64,000 bases of DNA from Chromobacterium sp. IIBBL 290-4 (GTDB lineage: Bacteria; Pseudomonadota; Gammaproteobacteria; Burkholderiales; Chromobacteriaceae), in assembly GCF_024207115.1 (NCBI RefSeq), contig NZ_CP100128.1:682001-746000 (forward strand), given 5' to 3'. Shown piece after piece: positions 63,519 to 64,000 of this stretch. Both the position numbers and the translations under genes were made by a program. The notes below the pieces were generated by a model. It saw only the letters and a program-made list of their open reading frames with translations, had not been told where the DNA came from and ran no database searches. Positions within the stretch are counted from its first letter, which is position 1, and every line of letters begins with the position of its first letter.

Positions 63519-64000
63519 ATGAACTCGAATGCCAACATCTCCATTCCCGCGGCAGCAGCCCGTGTCGCCGAGCAAGTGGCGGCGGATGTGCAAGCTGGGA
63601 GAATCGACTTCCCCAGTGGGCTTAAAGCCTTGGCCAGCGCCGGCTTCGTCGGATACGCCGTCGATTTTCGGACAGCGACGAAGACTTTCTTTCACAAATC
63701 CGGAGGCTATCAGGTGGAGTCTTTCATGGAGGAATTCATCGCGGCCGGCGGCGATAAGCATCGTTTCAAGATACGCAGCACCTTTGACGTGGAAAAAATC
63801 CGGGCGCTGCTGGAATGGGCGAAATCCGGCGACCCCGAATACACCTATGCCAAATTCGCCGCGCTGGCGACACAAGAGGGAGGGTGCGCCTTCTACAACA
63901 TCTCCTTTACCGCAGGCAGCAATCACTCAATCGGTTTGGACAACGAAACCCACACCGAACATTTCCCCGCAGGGACTGCGGAATTACTGCGCAGCCTGAT
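63519..64000 (+). CDS. DUF1398-like protein, 3' end outside window
   Basis: The frame opens at 63519 (MNSNANISIPAAAARVAEQV) and is still open at the window edge after 160 codons. The part AGRIDFPSGLKALASAGFVG, then YAVDFRTATKTFFHKSGGYQ, fits the DUF1398 pattern (cytosolic proteins of unknown role). A weak SD, AAGAGG, lies 10 bases upstream. It is downstream of the marR cluster on the same strand; co-regulation is possible but unproven. Confidence 0.7.
   Translation, partial: MNSNANISIPAAAARVAEQVAADVQAGRIDFPSGLKALASAGFVGYAVDFRTATKTFFHKSGGYQVESFMEEFIAAGGDKHRFKIRSTFDVEKIRALLEWAKSGDPEYTYAKFAALATQEGGCAFYNISFTAGSNHSIGLDNETHTEHFPAGTAELLRSL

Noticed and set aside
1..64000. CRISPR array, prophage or rRNA operon
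   Set aside because: No regularly spaced direct repeats, phage structural genes or rRNA sequences were seen anywhere in the window.

Overview
The window looks like chromosome from a high-GC betaproteobacterium of the order Neisseriales, most likely family Chromobacteriaceae and plausibly Chromobacterium itself. The evidence is the gene order tpiA-secG-tRNA-Leu(GAG)-nuoABCDEFGHIJKLMN-DUF2818, the codon bias, and the housekeeping and accessory gene mix. The genus is inferred from general familiarity, not from a search.

Layout. (1) 1-525: the 5' part of a secreted T2-family ribonuclease. 679-16758, all on the minus strand: tpiA, secG, tRNA-Leu, the complete 14-gene complex I operon and a DUF2818 gene, closed by a strong terminator. 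Two terminator-like hairpins lie between the tRNA and nuoA. (2) 16861-22481, plus strand: a Pho-box-like promoter, pstSCAB without phoU, then a PiT-type phosphate permease and terminator. (3) 22489-23829: an intact IS3-family element with 26-bp inverted repeats, a 3-bp target duplication and a textbook -1 frameshift signal. Its right end abuts an FNR-type operator followed by a promoter-like sequence, a stretch of about 77 nt and a strong terminator. This looks like an unannotated FNR-controlled small RNA. (4) 23973-34951: recG, a DUF2147 protein, a PhzF-like protein, a DUF4124 protein, a large lipoprotein, ridA, hemW, rdgB, a REP-like inverted repeat, a polyamine-type periplasmic binding protein and dusA. 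(5) 35353-55680: a complete type VI secretion locus. tssJ-K-L-M-A run leftward; tssB-C-hcp-tssE-F-G-H run rightward, followed by an AT-rich HNH nuclease gene, vgrG and a MORN-repeat gene, with a convergent DUF4280/PAAR-like gene. (6) 55758-64000: a predicted bicovalent-FAD oxidase, a small membrane protein, divergent metR/metE, a MarR regulator with two operator palindromes, a VOC protein, a DMT-like membrane protein broken by an in-frame TGA, and a DUF1398-type protein cut by the window edge.

How it works together. The first third is core energy and phosphate metabolism. The middle third encodes a contractile secretion machine with a likely nuclease cargo. The rest is mixed metabolism and regulation. 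The most promising undescribed items are the FNR-box small-RNA candidate at 23830-23974 and the HNH protein at 51879-52649, which has a nuclease signature, foreign base composition and no visible immunity partner. All functions are read from the sequence by eye; no database search was run.
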